A stretch of DNA of 64,000 bases from Celoporthe dispersa (lineage: Eukaryota; Ascomycota; Sordariomycetes; Diaporthales; Cryphonectriaceae): positions 620,001-684,000 of the forward strand of contig WAID01000013.1 in NCBI GenBank assembly GCA_016584495.1, written 5' to 3'. The translations under genes and the position numbers were made by a program. Each line of letters opens with the position of its first letter. Positions within the stretch are counted from its first letter, which is position 1. The notes beneath the pieces are model-generated. The model did no database searches, was not told where the DNA came from, and worked only from the letters and a program-made list of their open reading frames with translations. Positions 43,455-55,496 of this stretch are shown here, piece after piece.

Positions 43455-46333
43455 TCACGGTGTGACAAAGCTGTCTGGCACCTCTACCGTCTGTGTGCCC
43501 TGGAAGCCGAGCTGCTTGGACTCGGCTGTCTCGTCGTCTCCCCATCATGGGGGTTCCGGGTGTGATCATCAGCTGCGGCGTGTCGGCGCTGCCGGAGGGC
43601 TCTTCGTTGGCATCATCGGCCCGTGCCTCGTCGTCGTAGGATTCCTGCGTGAGCGTCGCGATGCTCTTGGACATCTCCTCGCCCTCGCCCTCGCCGTCCG
43701 CGTGCGCCGTGGACACGTCCTCCACGTGCTCGGCCCCCTCGTGGAGCGAGCTGCGCTTGTCTGCTTCCGCGGCGCTCTCCTCCTCGGCGTGGCTCTCGCC
43801 GATCTGGCTCAGCCGGCGGCCGGCATTGACGCCCTCGAGCTCCACGCCGACCAGCTGGGCCAGGCTGCTGAAGTTGTAGTTGGGCTCCGTCTCGCTGTCA
43901 TCTGCAGACCGCCCGCCCGCGTCATCGCTGTTGTCGCTCTTGCCGCCCAGGGATATACCGCTCGACCGCGGGTCCTGGGACTGCAGGCAGGATGGGTTCT
44001 GGTAGCTGCCCGACTGGGACTCGGTGGCCGACTCGGAGGCGCTGGAGGCGCTGCTCATCTGGCGGAGGTGGGACGGCCCGGCAGAGGGCAGCGGGGACGG
44101 GATCGGTCGCGGCGAGGAGGACGGTGGTGGGGCCGGGGTGGGCGCTGGTGCTGCTGTTCCTGGCGGCACGGCATCGGCGCTGCCCTTGCCAGCCTCGGGC
44201 TCGGGGCTGGCCTGCGGTGGGCCGCCCCTGTCCACAGCCTTTCCCTTGTCGTTGGCGCCCGCGGGGGCCGGCGGCCGCCTTGGGCGGGCTCGAGCTGCCC
44301 GCGGAGGCGATGGCGTTGGCGGTCGTGGCCTCGACGCGGAGGTTGGATGCAGCACTATTGCCTCTCCTGCGGCCGATCGTGCTCAGGCCCGGCAGGCTCA
44401 GCGTGCTCCCGCTGGCCGAGCTGTGCCCGCTCCCGCTGTAGGGCTGGCCCTTGGCGGCCGCCTTGGCCGCCTTGCGCTCCTCCTTCTCTTTCCTCTTGGC
44501 CTCCTTGCGCTCCTCCTTGTCTGCCTTGCGCTTCCGCTCCTCCTCGGCGGCCAGCGACAGCCTGATCGCCTCGGCAAGCATCATGTTCTCCAGGTTCTCC
44601 ATGTGGCTATGGCGGGGCCCGACGAGCGCCGAGCGGCCCGAGGTGCTCCTGGCCGCCGGCTCTGGGCCCGATGGCGCGGCTTCCGCGCTCGCCGAGGCGG
44701 AGGCGCCACTGTCGCCGGCGTTGTTATCGCCGGTGTTTCTCCTGCCGAACCTGCCCATCCTGCCGAACGACCTGCCCGTGTTGTCGCCCATCAGGAACGC
44801 GGCCGTGTGCAGGGCAGTCGCCGCGGCTGCGCGCCTGGCCAGGTGGTTGCGCTGCGCGGCGAGCTTGGCGGCCCAGTCGGGCCGGACGCGATCGGTGGTG
44901 ATGACATTCGGCGCGTTTGCGGATAGTGACTGGGTCCGCCGCCGCCCGATCGAGGCGGAGGGCGGGGGTGACACGAAGGGCGAGGGCGACGTGGAGCCCA
45001 GCGAGCTGTTTGAGCTCATGGCCGTGCCCATCTGGCCGACGGCGGAGGAGACCGTGTAGGCCAGGCCGCGCCGGAAGGGAGGTGGCTCGTAGGTGACGCC
45101 AAGCTCGGGCTGCTGGCAGTACGGACATGTTGCCGGCTCCGAGATGAGCATGTCGGCCTCCTCCACGTTGGCGTCCGGGCTGGAGGCCTCGGCGTTGCCC
45201 TCGTTGTCGTGGCCGTCCGGGAAGTGCGGCTCCGGCCGCTTGATCTGGACGAAGCACTCGCTGCATATGGGCTGGTCGCAGCACCTCGTGTGGTTCAGGT
45301 AGGGAGGGTAGTAGAGGAAGCAGATGGGGCACTCGGCGCCGTCCTTGTAGAGGAACACCTCGAGCGGCTGCCCGTTGACGAAGGGGTCGCTGGGCAGGCT
45401 GATCTCCCGCGGCGTGAGCTCGCTGCTCGACCCGTTTCTCGACCCGAGGCTGAGGGCTGCGGCGAGGGCCTTGGTGCGGGGCTTGAAGGCGGCGGGCGAC
45501 CCTTTGCTGGACGACCCTGTGAATGCCGGCGAGGGCAGGGAGGAGCCGGCGTTGGACGCGCTCCGGTCGGACGCGGCAGACATCGTCCGAGGCCCGAGAG
45601 GGACGGTGAGGTTGTTCAGGTTGGGCGTCGAGCCGGTGGGCGATGCGTGCTGGGACACAGGCTGCGGGATCAGCTCTGGGGGCGGGGTCTGGTCGGCGGG
45701 CGGGATCGGGAGGCCTCGTGCGGCGGCGACGATCTGGTGCTCGGCCCAGGTCTCCGAGAAGTCGTTGAGGCCCCGCCAGAAGGGGGCGAGCTTCCTCTCG
45801 ACCTGGTACGCGCGGCGGGGAGCAGCTTGTCAGCACTGTGGTGGCCCAGTGGCAGCCGGGCCCGGAACGGGCGCGGGCGTGAGAACGGCGTGAACGGTGG
45901 GTGTAGACGGCAGGAAAAGCGAAGAACAAGGGCACCGTACCTGTAGCTGCCGCACGACCTGCTTGCTGAAGTCCTCCGTGCCGACATAGACACCCATGGT
46001 CACCAGGTAGCCGCCGTCGACATGCTCCTCCTTTATGCTCCTCTCGCGGTCCTTGATCCGGTTGAGCCTCTCTCGCTCCAGGCGGCGGGCCTCGCGCTCG
46101 GCCCTGGTCTCGCGCCTCTCGTGGGAGGACTCGCCCCGGGAGCTGCCGGAGGCACCGATGCCGAGCAGGGCGCCCAGGTCGTTCCGGCTGGCGCGGTTCC
46201 TCGGGCGGGCGCTGTGGTTGTCGCGCGAGGAGGCAGAGGGGTCGAAGGCGGGAGCGATGGAGGACCGGTGGTGGCGACCAGAGGAGGCGCTGGGGTCGCC
46301 GGAGCGCGACTCCTTGGCTGGTGTGTTACCCAT
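43455..46333 (-). CDS. sip5: Sip5-like protein with RING-type zinc motif, two frame breaks
   Basis: Homologue of yeast Sip5, which links the Snf1 kinase and the Reg1/Glc7 phosphatase in glucose signalling. Exon 1 is 45941-46333 (131 codons) and exon 2 is 43455-45802. The 138-nt phase-0 intron has donor GTACGG, branch GCTGAC and acceptor ACCAG. The N-terminus MGNTPAKESRSG fits a myristoylation consensus (Gly2, Ser/Thr near 6). Features are a charged ERLNRIKDRERS segment, DGGYLVTMGVYVGTEDFSKQVVRQLQ, KLAPFWRGL, then the zinc motif ECPICFLYYPPYLNHTRCC..PICSECFVQIKRPEPHFP with a CPYCQQPELGVTYEPPPFRRG partner. Later come a MENLENMMLAEAIRLSLAAEEERKRK helix (UIM-like) and a long Ser/Pro-rich tail. 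Frame breaks occur at + strand 44263-44267 (five G, four expected) and 43540-43543 (four C, three expected). Both corrected, the gene encodes 912 residues ending in SFVTP. Confidence 0.88.
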
Positions 46334-46624
46334 GGCTGCAGCAGAGAAGGGAGGTTCCCGGGGGCAGCCAGCTCTCGTCGGCCCGTCGTCGTCGTTGTCG
46401 TCGGAGAGGGAAAAAAGGGAAAGGGAGAGGGCGAGGCAGGTCGGATGATACGGCGATGCTCCTAGGAGACAATGCCTTGTGTGGGATGCCTCGAGGTCAA
46501 TGCTGTGTGCATCAACCGCAGGTGTGAGCAGGGAGCAGCCGGGTGGGGAGGTACGAGTACCGACTTCGCCGGGACGCCCTGTTGAGGATCGAGATAGATG
46601 CCCTGGAGGAGGGCTCTCTGTGTT

Positions 46625-46667
<43 letters not shown>

Positions 46668-48527
46668 AAGTGTGTAAGAGTGTGTAGAGAGAAGGCAGTG
46701 TGGGTGATGGGCGGATGGACCAGCCGGGTTCAGCTAAGGTCCAGCAAAGCTGCGGTCTGGGGCAGGTACTACTACTGTGCGTGGTCAGTGGTGATCAGTA
46801 GGGCGGCCCAGCGCGCCAGTGGGCGATGTGACACTGTGACGGACCTGACTGACGGAAAAGGCGGGGGACAAGAGGCGGAGCCCCACACAACAAGACAAGG
46901 TGGAGCTGAGGTCTGCCCTCTCGACTCTTTGGCATAAACAAATCTCCACACTGAGAGAAACGTGCGATGGAAACAAGTCCTCTCTTCCTGTGCTGCTGTG
47001 GTGTGATGAAGCAGGCGTGTCAAGAGGATGATCTGGCTGTGAACACAAGAGAGAGAGAGAGAGAGAGAGACCGGCAAGAAGATGTTGCGTGTTTTTTTTG
47101 GGTGAGGGGGGGTTGGAAGCGGAAAGGAGAAGAAGGAAAAAGAAAAAGAAAAGAAGAATAGCAAGTAGGACTTTTGTTAGGCACCGGCCCAGGGCGAATA
47201 TTGTGGGGAGGATTTAGGCCCAACTCTGTGAGGCTGGGGCTATACACACACCCAAGAGAGAGAGAGAGAGAGGGAGCAAGAAAGAAAGAGGGTGTTTTCC
47301 CTTCTGGCCACGAGCAGCAGGTATATATTGATGGCGTCGTGGCTGATATCTGTGGAGGAGGCAGAGGCAGAGAGATAGAGAGAGAGACACACATGTCAGT
47401 CCATGCCACTGTCGTCTGGTCTTGCTGGGGTACGTTTGTTGGTTGGGTGCTGTAGCTGTAGGCGCTCTAGTGGTAGTGGAGGGGTCATGCACTGTCGATG
47501 CGACCGAGATTTACCACGGCACTATCGCAGCACGGAAGATACCCAGAGGCCAGAGAGCACTGGGGACCCACACCCTGGAGATCCTCGCTGCCCAGCTGAC
47601 GAGCCTCCACCTGCTCTTATTTCGACCTCATCCCGCCCGTCAACAAGATCCTGACCTGTCTGGTGGTCGCAGCGATCATGGCCTGCTGACATTTTCTTAT
47701 CAGGACTGGAGAGATACATTGTCTGCCTAGGGAGGATGTGTGCTTGGGAAACAGACCCAGCCCGCACACATGACCCTCCACCACCACCAGAGTAGGCACA
47801 TTAGGAGAATTCTACACACTCAGACATTCCAACGCCGTGTCTCCTGCATACAGCCCAACCATGTTGTGTCTCCCCAACCCCCCTCCGCTTGCGGAACTGA
47901 GGGGTTCCAGACCCTCAACAGATCCTCCTCGCTGTCTGAAACATATCCAATAGCACCGGGACGGAGAGACGGCTGCCCCTCGCCTCGTGGGCCGCCTGAG
48001 CACACCATACCACACCAGAGCTGCCCACCATCCTGGCAACCAGCCCTCTTCAACCTCAGATCCCATGGTTAGAATGCGTTACTACCGCCCAAGATTTCAT
48101 CAGCTATCAGCAAAACATTTTTTCCCCTCTAAGACCCTTTTCTCATTTTTTCTTTTTCTTCTCATTTTAGCCTAGTCTTGCGTGCCTAGGATCAATACCA
48201 AATAAGACTGTGCTCGATGTATGTCAGGGCAAGTGTATTAGGAATTGCATAGGGAGTGAGGAGCGTCTGCTAGCACCGCCTCCCTCATGTCATGGTTTTT
48301 TATCTCAGTGTATAACTCGGCAACCCAGAGATTTGAGGGCTGTTACCAGAACAGCGAACAGCAACCACCTCAAGCGAACATCAACACAATCACAACCACC
48401 AGGCCCGAAACGCCTCCCCGCTGTTGGAGACCAAAAAGAGGAGAGAGAGAGGGAAAGAGAGAGAGAAAGAAATCACCATGCACCACGTCTTTAGCCGCCA
48501 TCATCCTCCATGAGTGAATCCGCCCAA
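46334..48527. other. Intergenic
   Basis: Upstream of sip5 and downstream of the pmp3 gene. Holds a GT array at 46632-46666, GA tracts (47050-47070, 47254-47272) and no supported gene. Confidence 0.55.
46632..46666. repeat. GT dinucleotide microsatellite
   Basis: About seventeen GT units about 300 nt upstream of the sip5 start. Confidence 0.9.
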
Positions 48528-48898
48528 CTAACTATGCGTGATGTAGGACCTCTTATACTTCCTATTGATCCCGGATCAGCGTAAGCCACGAAGGAGGGAT
48601 ACACACCGGCCAGCCGTCGTCCATAGGAGGAGGTCAAAACTTACCCAATGACCCACCACGCGTGCAGGACACCCGGAATCCACCCCAGTATGGTCAGGGA
48701 GGATGTTGATCCACAGGTCCGCGTGGAAGCCACGCTTGAGGAACACGCCGACCTAGTTCGTATAGGGACGGTCAGCAAGAGCTCTCTCTGTCTCGAACAA
48801 CAAAAGAGAGGAGGCTGCTCCCAACTCACAGGAGGTAGGAAGAAGGCAATAAAGTAGTCGATCATGTCCGACGTGGAGGAAACCTGACCCTTCGCCAT
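48528..48898 (-). CDS. pmp3: Pmp3-family plasma-membrane proteolipid, one frame break
   Basis: Tiny two-span membrane protein (UPF0057/Pmp3) tied to cation homeostasis and membrane potential. Three exons: 48830-48898, 48645-48752, 48528-48561. Introns start GTGAGT and GTAAGT; acceptors are ACTAG and CAATAG with CTGAC/CTGAT branches. Segments IDYFIAFFLPP, VGVFLKRGFHADLWINIL and LTILGWIPGVLHAWWVIG cover both hydrophobic spans and the loop. The frame breaks at + strand 48697-48699, where three G stand for two. Corrected, it is 69 residues with a short polar tail KYKRSYITHS from the last exon. It was missed by simple frame scans because all exons are short. Confidence 0.85.
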
Positions 48899-49993
48899 GG
48901 CTGCTGGTGTGATGTGATAGCTGGACTGTCGTGTTGTCTCTCGCGAGTGGTGATGGGGAGCAGACTTGCAATGCTCAGGTAGGACTGATCTTGGCTATGT
49001 GGGAATAAACCTGGGAGAGCCCCAAGACACAGGAGAACCTACTCTTCACTTATATAAATCTTGGCACCGTGGCTGTGGTTCGTGGCTATGGCGATGCATT
49101 ATTTTCTTGCCATGGGCCAGTAATGAGTGAACTCTTGCCTTCGCTGCTGTCCCACATGCTGGGAAGGTGCAGGGGGTTGAGGATGACGTAGTGGGGAGCA
49201 TGTGCTGTGGACAGAGCAAGGGCTTGTGCTGTGCTGTGCTGGCCCCTGATGATTTTGACGTCACAGCCACTGCCCCCCCTGGGCCACACACGCAATACCT
49301 CGCAACATAAACCTGTTGTGATAGGAAGGACCTCTCCGTGGTCGTTGAGACGGCCACCTGCTTTGCTGTCTTGCTCCGTATACAATACAATGTCTCGTTC
49401 CGGGCATCCTAGTGGGTATGTTTCTGGTACCTGCATGGTTTTGGTTCCCCTTTCATCAGCTTTCAACACCGTCAACAACATGATGAGATGCCTCATCGGG
49501 ATTGACAGCGCCTCTCCCCGCCTAGAGACCTCATTGCACGCAGCACATTCACCGCATCCCGTCTGGAGAGGCTGAGAGCTTTTGCTCCTTTGGTTCTCCC
49601 TGTCTTGCAATGGTGGAGACTTATTCGGAGTATGCAGCTCTTGTCGTGATACGAAGAGCCGGGGAACGGCCATGTTCCGTTTCCAGGTCGGCAGAGGAGA
49701 TATCTGAGAAGCATTCACGGATCCCACACACAGTAAATAAACCATGACAGAAACCTCAGAAGGAACACGAGATATCTGGGTACTGACCACTGCCATTGCT
49801 TATTGTCTCGGGGGGCTACAGCTGCAATCTTCACCGGTTGACTCACCTCAAGCCGAGTCCGCTTTTTTAGAGTTTGAATATAAGGATAGGCCTGCGTCCA
49901 ACCTCACTATGCTTGTTGTGTTTTGTCCGAGAACTCCCATCATCATCTTTGGAAAGGAAAGACAAAGAAAGAAAGAAGAAGAAAAAAATCTCC
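48899..49993. other. Divergent intergenic region
   Basis: Promoter space between pmp3 (minus) and the SDR epimerase (plus). A 236-codon minus frame (49086-49796) has no coding bias or domain and starts inside the promoter region, so it is not called. Confidence 0.55.
49049..49056 (-). promoter_or_regulatory. TATA box of the pmp3 gene
   Basis: TATATAAG on the minus strand about 150 nt upstream of the ATG. Confidence 0.4.
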
Positions 49994-51055
49994 ATGTCGT
50001 CCTCCCCAGACACCCTAGTGACGGGGTCCTCCGGGCACCTCGGCCACGCCCTGATGCTCTCCCTCGCCGCGTACGGGCACACCGCAGTAGGCATCGACAT
50101 CCTCCCCTCGACCGCGCCCAACACCCTCGTCGGTTCCATCACAGACGAGGCCTTCGTCAACGGCGTCTTCACCACATATCCCACGATCCGGCACGTGATC
50201 CACACCGCAGCCCTGCACAAGCCGCACATCGCCACCCACACCAGGGCCTCCTTCGTCCAGACCAACATCGCCGGCACCCTCGCCCTCCTGGAAGCTGCCG
50301 TGGCGGCACGGGACAGAAATCATGACAGCAGCAGCAGCAGCGATAATCCCATGACCTTCATCTTTCTCAGCACGACCTCCGCCTTCGGCACGGCCCTCAG
50401 CCCCCAGCCAGGCCAACCCGCGGCGTGGATCGACGAGGACGTCGTCCCACAGCCCAAGAACATGTACGGCGTGACGAAGGTCGCCGCCGAGGATGTCTGT
50501 AGGCTGGTGTACCTGCAGACAGGCCTGCCGGTGGTGGTGCTGCGGACGAGCCGGTTCTTCCCCGAGGAGGACGACGATGAGGAGCGCAGGAGCGCGATGG
50601 GGGCGGACAACCTGAAGGTGTGCGAGCTGGCGCACCGCAGGGTGGACGTGGCGGATGTGGTGAGCGCGTGCGCGGCCGCAGCGAGGAGGGCTGCCGCGGG
50701 CGAGGTGGGCTGGGGGCGGTATATCATCAGCGCCCCCACGCCGCTGACCAGGGAGGCAGGGGCGCTGGTGCTGCTGAACGCCTGGGAGGGACAGGACGGC
50801 GTGGCGGAAGTCATGGGACGGGCTGTCCCTGGGTGCAAGGACGTATTCGGGGCCCGGGGCTGGACATTTCCGGGCAGGGTGGACAGGGTGTATGACTGCT
50901 CGAGGGCCGTGAGGGAGCTGGGGTGGGCGCCGGCGTATACCTTCCAGAGGGCAGTGGAGATGCTGGAGAGGGGCGACGAGTGGAAGAGCGAGCTGACGGT
51001 CACGGTTGGGAGGAGAGGGTATCACGACACGCCTGCTGGGGTCTACACGGCCTGA
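49994..51055 (+). CDS. Extended SDR, NAD-dependent epimerase/dehydratase
   Basis: NAD(P)-dependent sugar or sterol-type epimerase/reductase of the extended SDR class; substrate not known. Single exon, 353 residues, intact. The ATG at 49994 leads directly into the Rossmann strand: LVTGSSGHLGHAL (TGxxGxxG), then GIDILPS, VIHTAALHKPHIATHT, TNIAGTLALLEAA, FLSTTSAFG (catalytic Ser/Thr) and MYGVTKVAAED (YxxxK). The C-terminal RVDRVYDCSRAVRELGWAPAYTFQRAVE segment is typical of nucleotide-sugar epimerases. It is a different subfamily from the Uge3-like enzyme at the left end. Confidence 0.85.
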   Translation: MSSSPDTLVTGSSGHLGHALMLSLAAYGHTAVGIDILPSTAPNTLVGSITDEAFVNGVFTTYPTIRHVIHTAALHKPHIATHTRASFVQTNIAGTLALLEAAVAARDRNHDSSSSSDNPMTFIFLSTTSAFGTALSPQPGQPAAWIDEDVVPQPKNMYGVTKVAAEDVCRLVYLQTGLPVVVLRTSRFFPEEDDDEERRSAMGADNLKVCELAHRRVDVADVVSACAAAARRAAAGEVGWGRYIISAPTPLTREAGALVLLNAWEGQDGVAEVMGRAVPGCKDVFGARGWTFPGRVDRVYDCSRAVRELGWAPAYTFQRAVEMLERGDEWKSELTVTVGRRGYHDTPAGVYTA

Positions 51056-52818
51056 TGGTGAGCCCCGACCACGAATCCACAACGGACCTCGAACAGGACC
51101 TCGTCTATGGGATACCAAGAACCTCCTTGTCCTTCCCTACTTTTTGTTTACCTTCTTTTTTTTCTCTCTCGCTCCCACTCCCTCCTTTTTTTTCCTTCTT
51201 TTTCTTTCCTTCTTTTCCTTCTTCCCCTGCCTGCACAGACTCTACCCAGAGCAAGGCCTCGAGCCAAGCATGATGGATACCCAGCTGATGAGAAAGTTGA
51301 CAGCCAGGTATACCCAAGCACAGTGTCAACATACATGTCACTTTTTTTCACTTTTTTTCTTTTTCTTTCCTTTCCTTTTGCGGTATCCCCTGCTGACACG
51401 GTCCACTACTACCTCCTGCAATTCCAACCCGACGACATTGGGCAGGCAAGAGGAATGGTGGGTGACAGACAGCTGTGCTGCAACGTTGGATACATGACTG
51501 TACCATGTACATGGCATGTACATCTTTTTTTCTTCTTCTTCTTATTTTCTTTTTTTACTGCCTTGTCTTTTTCCTTTTTTTTTTTTCTTTTTTTCCTAGG
51601 GTGGATGGCCTCCCGGTGAGGAATCAGGATGGACCAGGTTGGATGGCTGGGATCCGACAGTGGAAAGGTTGATCTGGGGCAGCAGCAACGGAGTTAACCC
51701 ACCTGCCCTGCCCACCATTTGTCGTGCGGGGAAGACGTGCCTTCCCCGGCTTTCATTACCCCGAAGTGAGGGTGCCCCTGTCTGCCCCCCCCCCTTTCTT
51801 AGCAGTGCTTGTACAGGCTTAGAGGCTCTATCTACTACTATGTACATAATAACATGAGGTAGTATGGCCTCTGGTCCTATTACAAAACAACAGCCACCAT
51901 CACATCCACAATCAACACCCACAACCACATCCACTACACAGGCCCCCCCTCCCCCAGAAGAAAGAAAGATCCACCTAGATACCGTTTCCTAGCAGGCTTC
52001 CTCTCCCTCCCCTTGGCTCAACAGCGGTCGACTGTGGGCTCCTATCTCCTGGGGACGAAGGGCTCTTGGGCAACAGGGCTGCGCGTCTTGCTCTGCTGTA
52101 TTCCTCAGAGGTGAGAGACCGCCAGCTGGTACCACGGGGCGTTTCCCAAGGCCGGAGTGGCCCTCTTGGGAGCTTTCTCGTACAGACTAGACCTCCACAG
52201 GCGGGCGCTGCCCTGTGCTCGTTTTTGGCGCTTGGCCTCTGGCAGGAAACGACGACACCCCAACTCATGCCAGCCATGTGAGGCGCCGCTCCTGTGAGAC
52301 GCCCTCGCAGGCTCTGAAGAAGTTGTAATTTGCGATGACAGCGCCTCCGTCGTGCTAGACGTCGTCTGTCTCTGAGTCGGTCCCCCAGACAAGAGGATGA
52401 CCTCCTCCATCCCCCCCTCCCCCCTCCACAGCCAGTCGCTAGTAACGCCATAGTAAGCACCAGAGGGCTGATGCCCGTCTGTTATTCTAACCATTTTATC
52501 TATGCTTTTCGGCCAGCGCTGTCGCAGGGGTTGTGTGTGTCCGTGTGTAATCCGTACAAGGGACTTAACCGGCTATTTGGCGGATGATCCTCATCGACAC
52601 AGCCAGTGGGGTCGCTTGCTACAATTACATCCGACGCATGTACTTTACCCGGATCCTCTCTGCATAAATGTAACCTCTCTAGCCTTCCATCTCTATACCA
52701 TGGTCGTCTTGTTCTTCTTTTTTTCTTCTTCTTCTTCCTCCTCCTCCTCCTACCGCCCTGCCTGCCGTCTCCTGCTCCTCCGTGTCGTGAATCCCTTCCC
52801 TCAGAGATAGCGCCCGTC
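51056..52818. other. Intergenic, pyrimidine-rich
   Basis: Long TC/T tracts (51150-51230, 51340-51380, 51520-51600), a self-complementary CATGTACATG near 51505, and CTT/CTC repeats just before the transporter start. No supported gene. Confidence 0.55.
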
Positions 52819-54791
52819 ATGCCGTGGATACAAAAGGTCATCCGCAACGAGGCGGTCAGGCTGGACCCCCAGAGGTGTACAACTGGAGGGTCTTCGCCCT
52901 GGCCGCGGCGGCATGCTTCGGCGGGACCCTGTTCGGCATGGACACGGGCATCATCGGCGGCGTGCTTACCCTCCCCGACTTCAAGACCGAGTTCGGCCTC
53001 GACGGCTTCACCACCTCCGCCAGCGCCAACCTCTCCGCCAACCTCGTCAGCACCATGCAGGCCGGCGCCATCGTCGGTGCCCTGGCCGCCCTGCCCCTGG
53101 GAGAGAAGCTCGGCCGGAAGCCCAGCCTCATGATCATCGCCGTCTTCGCCTTCGCCGGTGGCCTCATCCAGGCCTTCTCCAACGGGAGCTTTGGCGCCTT
53201 CTACGCCGGCCGGGTCATCGAGGGCCTGGGCCTGGGCGGTGCCACCATGCTTGCGCCGGTCTACGTCTCCGAGAACTCGCCGCGCGCTATCCGAGGCCTG
53301 CTCATCGGCTTTTACCAGCTCTTTGAGACCATGGGGGCCATGGTTGCCTTCTTTATTGATTATGGCTCGCTGCTCCATATCAAGGTTAGTCTCTTTCGAA
53401 AAGAGAAAAGAAGAAAGAAAGAAAAAAAAAGAGAAGGGCGGGAGAAAGACCTAGTCCCCCCCTCCCCCCCTTTTTTTTCCCTCTTTTCTTCTTTTTCACC
53501 CCTACTATCATTATAATCTCTTGCGACGGATAATCACTAACCCGTCTTCTCCTCCTCCTCCTCAGGGCCACGCCTCCTGGCAGGTCCCCCTGGCCATGCA
53601 GTCCCTCCCCCCCTTTCTCATCTTCGTCACCATCTTCTTCTGCCCAGAGTCCCCCGCTGGCTCGCCAGCAAGGACAACTGGGAGAAGGCCTCGGGCGTGC
53701 TGTCGAGCGTGCGGCACCTCCCCGTCGAGCACCCGTACATCCAGCAGGAGCTCCTGGAGATGAGGATGCAGCTCGAGGAGGAGCGCCGGTCGGTCCACGG
53801 GTCCGGGTTCTGGGCGATGCAGAAGGAGTGCTGGCTTATCCCCGGGAACAGGAAGCGTGCCCTCATGGCCATGGCGCTGATGACGGCGCAGCAGTGGACA
53901 GGCGTGAGTCTCGACTGGTCCCCCCCCTCCCCTGTAACCCTCCCCTCCTCTCTTGGGGCGGACGAGCTGACGGTAGCTTTCCTTGTCCTCCGCGGCCCTC
54001 GCCCGACAGACCAACGCCATCAACTACTACGCCCCCGAGATCTTCGGAGTCCCTCGGCATCACGGGCAATGCCGAGTCCCTCCTGGCCACGGGCGTCTAC
54101 GGCATCGTCAAGATGTGCTCCTGCGCCATCTTCATCACCTTCCTCGCCGACACCCTGGGCCGCCGCTGGTCCTTCGTCTGGACCGGCTACGCCATGTGCA
54201 TCTTCATGTTCTACCTCGGCTTCTTCGTGCGCTTCGACGCCCCCAAGTCGGGAGCGCCGCAGACCCCTGCGGGGACCGCCGCCCTGGTCATGGTGTACCT
54301 CTTTGCTGCTGCTTTCCAGTTCGGCTGGGGTCCCGTGTGCTGGATCTATGTCAGCGAGATCCCGACAAACCGGCTGAGGGGGTACACCGTCAGCATCGCT
54401 GCTGCCACGCAGTGGTGTTCAACCTGGTGGTCACCAGGATCACGCCCATAATGCTCAAGACCGTGGGCGGGAGTACCGGATACGGCACGTATTTTATCTA
54501 TGGGAGCTTTTGCTTCGCCATGGCCACCGCGGCGTTCTGGATCCCAGAGACAAAAGGGGTACGTTTCTTTTTTTTTCTTTTCTTTTTCTAGACAAGTAAG
54601 AACTGTAGTGTTTATGAATACTGACTTTTGGGTTTCTCTTTCTTTTATAAAAAAAGTTGTCGCTGGAGCGCATGGACGAGCTTTTTGGCACGGCCGACCT
54701 GGGCGTGGACGACCTCGGGGCCACGGCGAAGCGCGTCGAGGCGGGAGATGTCGAGGCTTCGCAGTACGAGTACTCTGAGCAGCGGAACTGA
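52819..54791 (+). CDS. MFS sugar transporter, four frame breaks
   Basis: Twelve-span plasma-membrane proton/sugar (monosaccharide or quinate/galacturonate type) transporter. Exons: 52819-53384, 53566-53903, 54010-54558, 54657-54791. The start [25 protein letters not shown] is the usual N-terminus. Introns have GTTAGT/CTCAG, GTGAGT/GACAG and GTACGT/AAAAG ends, with CACTAAC in the first. Motifs are [84 protein letters not shown], the [18 protein letters not shown] signature and [15 protein letters not shown]. Breaks: 52866-52870 (one C missing), 53651-53655 (one C missing), 54046-54047 (one G extra) and 54414-54415 (one G missing). After correction every exon is a multiple of three and the protein is 529 residues, the family norm. 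Confidence 0.88.
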
Positions 54792-55496
54792 TTGCTTGGA
54801 ATTGTGGTGTGTAAGCACACGGCGTTTTGTCTGCAATAAGTAGCATGGTCCAGCAAAGAGATAATGCGTGCTCTATGAGCCTTTGTGGTTATACGCAGAT
54901 ACCAGGCCAAGGCAGCAGGAACAGGAGGAGGTTACAAGATTGCCTGTCTCGTCCCTCTCTCAGTCTTGGTTGTGTTCCGGACTACAAAGTCTTTAGTCGC
55001 TCAAGAGGAGGACTAAACCAGCCGATAATAGTAGCCGTGGGTCGTTGACGAAGACTATATTTCCTGTAGGCCCTGCCCCATCTTCTCCTCGTGGACAGTC
55101 TCAATGAGACGCCCTGGTTGTTCCTCTACGAGAAACTTGTCCCGCTCCCGCTATAATTGAAGGTCTCACCTGTGTCTCACGACACCGATGATGGCCCGCT
55201 AGAGCAAACGGGAGATGGTCTCGATGCTATCGCCGCGGCTACGAAACTGTGGTGACGTACAAGAATCAATTTACGTACTAACCACCTTTATTGGCGGGAG
55301 GTCCCGGGCGTCACTACTACGTATGAGATTCAAGGTCTCTTGCATCATATCTTGGGGCGAAGTCGTATTTCTCCCCCTGAACTCTTACTCTAGATGTAAG
55401 TAGGAAGGGGGTCTTGTTCCGTGACGCACGCAAGACTACCACAGGACCTCACAGCATCCTGCATAAATCGTCTTGCCATCAGATCCAGCGCAGAGA
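54792..55496. other. Intergenic
   Basis: No supported gene. Promoter region of the Gfa-like gene. Confidence 0.6.

Noticed and set aside
49086..49796. 236-codon open frame on the minus strand
   Set aside because: No recognisable fold, no third-position G/C bias, and it covers the likely promoters of pmp3 and the SDR gene.
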